DNA from: UBA1049 sp964525815
GTDB lineage: Bacteria; Bacillota; Clostridia; Oscillospirales; CAG-382
Length of the DNA: 8,277 nucleotides
NCBI GenBank assembly: GCA_964525815.1
Contig: CAZGJQ010000088.1
Span: forward strand, 1 to 8,277
Reading direction: 5' to 3'
The notes below the pieces were generated by a model. It was not told where the DNA came from. It worked only from the letters and a program-made list of their open reading frames with translations, and ran no database searches. Made by a program: the position numbers and the translations under genes. Positions 6,585 to 8,277 of this stretch are shown here, in pieces. Position 1 is the stretch's first letter, and each line of letters starts with the position of its first letter.

Positions 6585-8277
6585 TCAAGTCACCTGCAAA
6601 TTCCGCGGCGATATAGTTTTCAGCCTGCTTTCTGAACATATTTGCATATATACCGTCTGAAGCCATTAGCTCCTTGTGGCTGCCGGTCTCGGATATTTCA
6701 CCGTTGTTGAGTACAAATATCCTGTCGGATAAGGCTGCGGAGGAAAGTCTGTGTGAAATTATAACAGCTATTTTCCCCTTCTCCGGATCAATTCTGTCGC
6801 ATAGCTTGAATATTATCTCGTACATATTATATTCGGCTATCGGATCAAGCGCGGAGCTGGGCTCATCTAATATAACAATAGGGCTTGCCTTGGCAAAAGC
6901 ACGTGCAACCGCTATTTTTTGCTTCTCACCGCCGGAAAGCTCCGCTCCGTCCGAATCGAATTCTCTTGTAAGTATGGTTTCTGCACCTTTTTGCAGGGTT
7001 TGTATCTTATCGGACACGCCGCTTTCTCTCAACGCCTCGAGCGCTTTTTCCCGCATTGAATGATTGACAATCTTGCTCATAACCACATTTTCCAGAACGG
7101 TTGCAGAGAAAACCGCAAAATCCTGAAAGGTGGTACCGATCAGCATTCTGTATTTGTGCAGATCATATTCCTTTATATTAATCCCATTAAGCAGTATTTC
7201 TCCCTCCGTCGGGTCATAAAGACGCATTATAAGCTTGATAAGCGTGCTTTTACCGCTGCCGTTGATACCTACAACAGCAGCCTTTTCGCCGCTTGTTAAG
7301 GTCATGCTTATGTTCTTCAACGCATACTTATCCTGACCGTCGTATCTGAACCATACATTCTTAAACTCAATTGTTTCAACTGGGTGGTTCAGAACAATTC
7401 CTTTCTGGTTCTCGTTAATTTTGGGTCTGTAAAACATAAACGCTTTGAAGTTCTCGATAAACAAGCCGTTATTTATTACCGCAGTAAGCGCATCCGTGAA
7501 GCTATAAACCATCCAGGTGGTGCTGACAATAGCGCTGGAAAGCACTACATAATCGCCTATGGTGATAGATTTCTGCACCATTGCGAGATAGGCTCCGAGC
7601 AGCCACATCCCAAGGAATGCGAACGGGTAAAGGAGCAGAGCGCTAGCGGTCATGTTTATATAACGCTTTTTTGCGTACGCTTTAATGTTTTTAATTATAC
7701 CAGCGAACGCTGTGCCGTATATATCCTTAAGAACCTCGAAAAAGCTTGTCATACGAAGCTCAGAGGAATACTTTCGCAGATATACCACACGATTTATATA
7801 ATCATATCGTCTGCGGTAGGGAACATTAGCCTTATCCAGCTCATAGTCGAGCTCCTTGGCCTTCTTACCGAAATAAAGGTTTCCCAATATCGGAAAAACC
7901 ACCAGAAAAACAGCATATTTTGTTATGGAGCACATTGTCGCTATTACATATACTGAAGAAATAAAGGCGCTTATTAAAGTGGAACAGCTGTCCAGTACCG
8001 TCATGGCACGGCCGAAGGCTTCCGTTGTCGCCTTTGTATAATCATTATAGAATTCCGGGTTTTCGTAGCAGGAAATATCAACGCCGGAGGCTTTTTGGAA
8101 TAACATCCGGTTAAGTGCGTAATGTATTCTTATTTCAGTTCTTGGGGAATATCTCCAGGTGAACCAGTTTGTCAGGTAATAGTAAACAAGGTTTACCGCC
8201 ACCACAATCCACACGAAGATCATCGCTTCTTCAAAGGTTCGGGTGGTCTCCCCGTCTCCGAAAAGATAGCGCATAAA
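6577..8277 (-). CDS. ABC exporter half-transporter, first gene of pair (5' end cut off)
   Basis: Partial gene: 565 residues can be read from a methionine at 8274, but the frame stays open to the window edge. Alignment with the partner protein through the shared PEFYND motif (residue 73 here, 126 there) shows that about 50 N-terminal residues, including the first membrane helix, are missing. The methionine at 8274 is therefore probably internal. Visible hydrophobic segments are at about 17-36, 98-116, 119-134, 210-232 and 241-262. The ATPase domain has Walker A GINGSGKS (336-343), Q384, LSGGE (446-450), Walker B VILDEP with E471, SALD and H508, all intact (numbering from 8274). The loop motif RRRYDYINRVVYL matches the partner. 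Both proteins keep the catalytic glutamate and signature, so both ATP sites of the presumed heterodimer look active, unlike exporters with one degenerate site. The promoter and possible upstream operon genes lie outside the window. Confidence 0.92.
   Translation of the reverse strand, partial: FMRYLFGDGETTRTFEEAMIFVWIVVAVNLVYYYLTNWFTWRYSPRTEIRIHYALNRMLFQKASGVDISCYENPEFYNDYTKATTEAFGRAMTVLDSCSTLISAFISSVYVIATMCSITKYAVFLVVFPILGNLYFGKKAKELDYELDKANVPYRRRYDYINRVVYLRKYSSELRMTSFFEVLKDIYGTAFAGIIKNIKAYAKKRYINMTASALLLYPFAFLGMWLLGAYLAMVQKSITIGDYVVLSSAIVSTTWMVYSFTDALTAVINNGLFIENFKAFMFYRPKINENQKGIVLNHPVETIEFKNVWFRYDGQDKYALKNISMTLTSGEKAAVVGINGSGKSTLIKLIMRLYDPTEGEILLNGINIKEYDLHKYRMLIGTTFQDFAVFSATVLENVVMSKIVNHSMREKALEALRESGVSDKIQTLQKGAETILTREFDSDGAELSGGEKQKIAVARAFAKASPIVILDEPSSALDPIAEYNMYEIIFKLCDRIDPEKGKIAVIISHRLSSAALSDRIFVLNNGEISETGSHKELMASDGIYANMFRKQAENYIAAEFAGDLNA

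Noticed and set aside
7384..7956. A 190-codon plus-strand ORF opposite the first ABC gene
   Set aside because: It is antisense to well-conserved ABC transporter coding sequence, has no recognisable domain, and its composition looks like a shadow frame.
3870..8277. A RiPP or lanthipeptide biosynthesis cluster (radical SAM enzyme plus peptide-type ABC exporter)
   Set aside because: The radical SAM protein is of the SPL group without a SPASM domain. No precursor peptide, leader-binding domain or protease is visible, and the ABC proteins have no peptidase domain.
1..8277. CRISPR arrays, tRNA or rRNA genes, insertion sequences, phage or toxin-antitoxin modules
   Set aside because: No repeat-spacer pattern, cloverleaf, transposase, integrase or terminal inverted repeats were seen on either strand.

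Overview
The window looks like a chromosomal segment of a low-to-mid GC Firmicute in class Clostridia, probably a gut or anaerobic Ruminococcaceae/Oscillospiraceae-type organism. The basis is a clostridial PhoB/PhoR-style two-component pair, a secreted protein with a dockerin-like C-terminus of the type common in ruminococci, strong GGAGG-type ribosome binding sites, and paired half-size ABC exporters. The assignment is inferred from protein style only; no rRNA or other marker gene is present.

Layout. (1) Positions 52-2387, plus strand: a two-gene operon encoding an OmpR/PhoB-family response regulator and a membrane PAS-containing PhoR-like histidine kinase, overlapping by four bases (GTGA). 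(2) Positions 2384-2684: a convergent intergenic zone. It holds a short minus-strand stretch that reads like the first ~30 residues of a SigI-like sigma factor (probably a dead fragment) and a 16-bp perfect-to-near-perfect hairpin that can terminate transcription from both sides. (3) Positions 2685-3629, minus strand: a secreted protein with a signal peptide, three RCC1 repeats at an exact 144-bp period, a linker domain and a dockerin-like tail whose second calcium loop is degenerate. (4) Positions 3630-3869: a non-coding stretch that contains the leftover 3' end of a second copy of that gene, displaced by exactly 968 bp, plus an orphan Shine-Dalgarno sequence. (5) Positions 3870-8277, minus strand: an apparent operon, read from the right edge leftwards, of two ABC exporter half-transporters (the first cut by the window edge) followed by an SPL-family radical SAM protein. 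The ABC genes overlap by 8 bases. The radical SAM gene begins 36 bases after the second ABC gene, and a run of nine G sits at its Shine-Dalgarno position.

How the genes work together. The response regulator and kinase form a signalling pair. The two ABC proteins very likely form a heterodimeric exporter in which both ATP sites look complete. The radical SAM protein is co-directional with them, but nothing in its sequence ties it to the exporter's substrate. The RCC1/dockerin protein acts outside the cell or on its surface.

I did not find a convincing new multi-gene system. The most interesting signals are the traces of gene loss and repeat turnover around the RCC1/dockerin gene, the sigma-factor-like relic, and the poly-G tract placed where it could change expression of the radical SAM gene.
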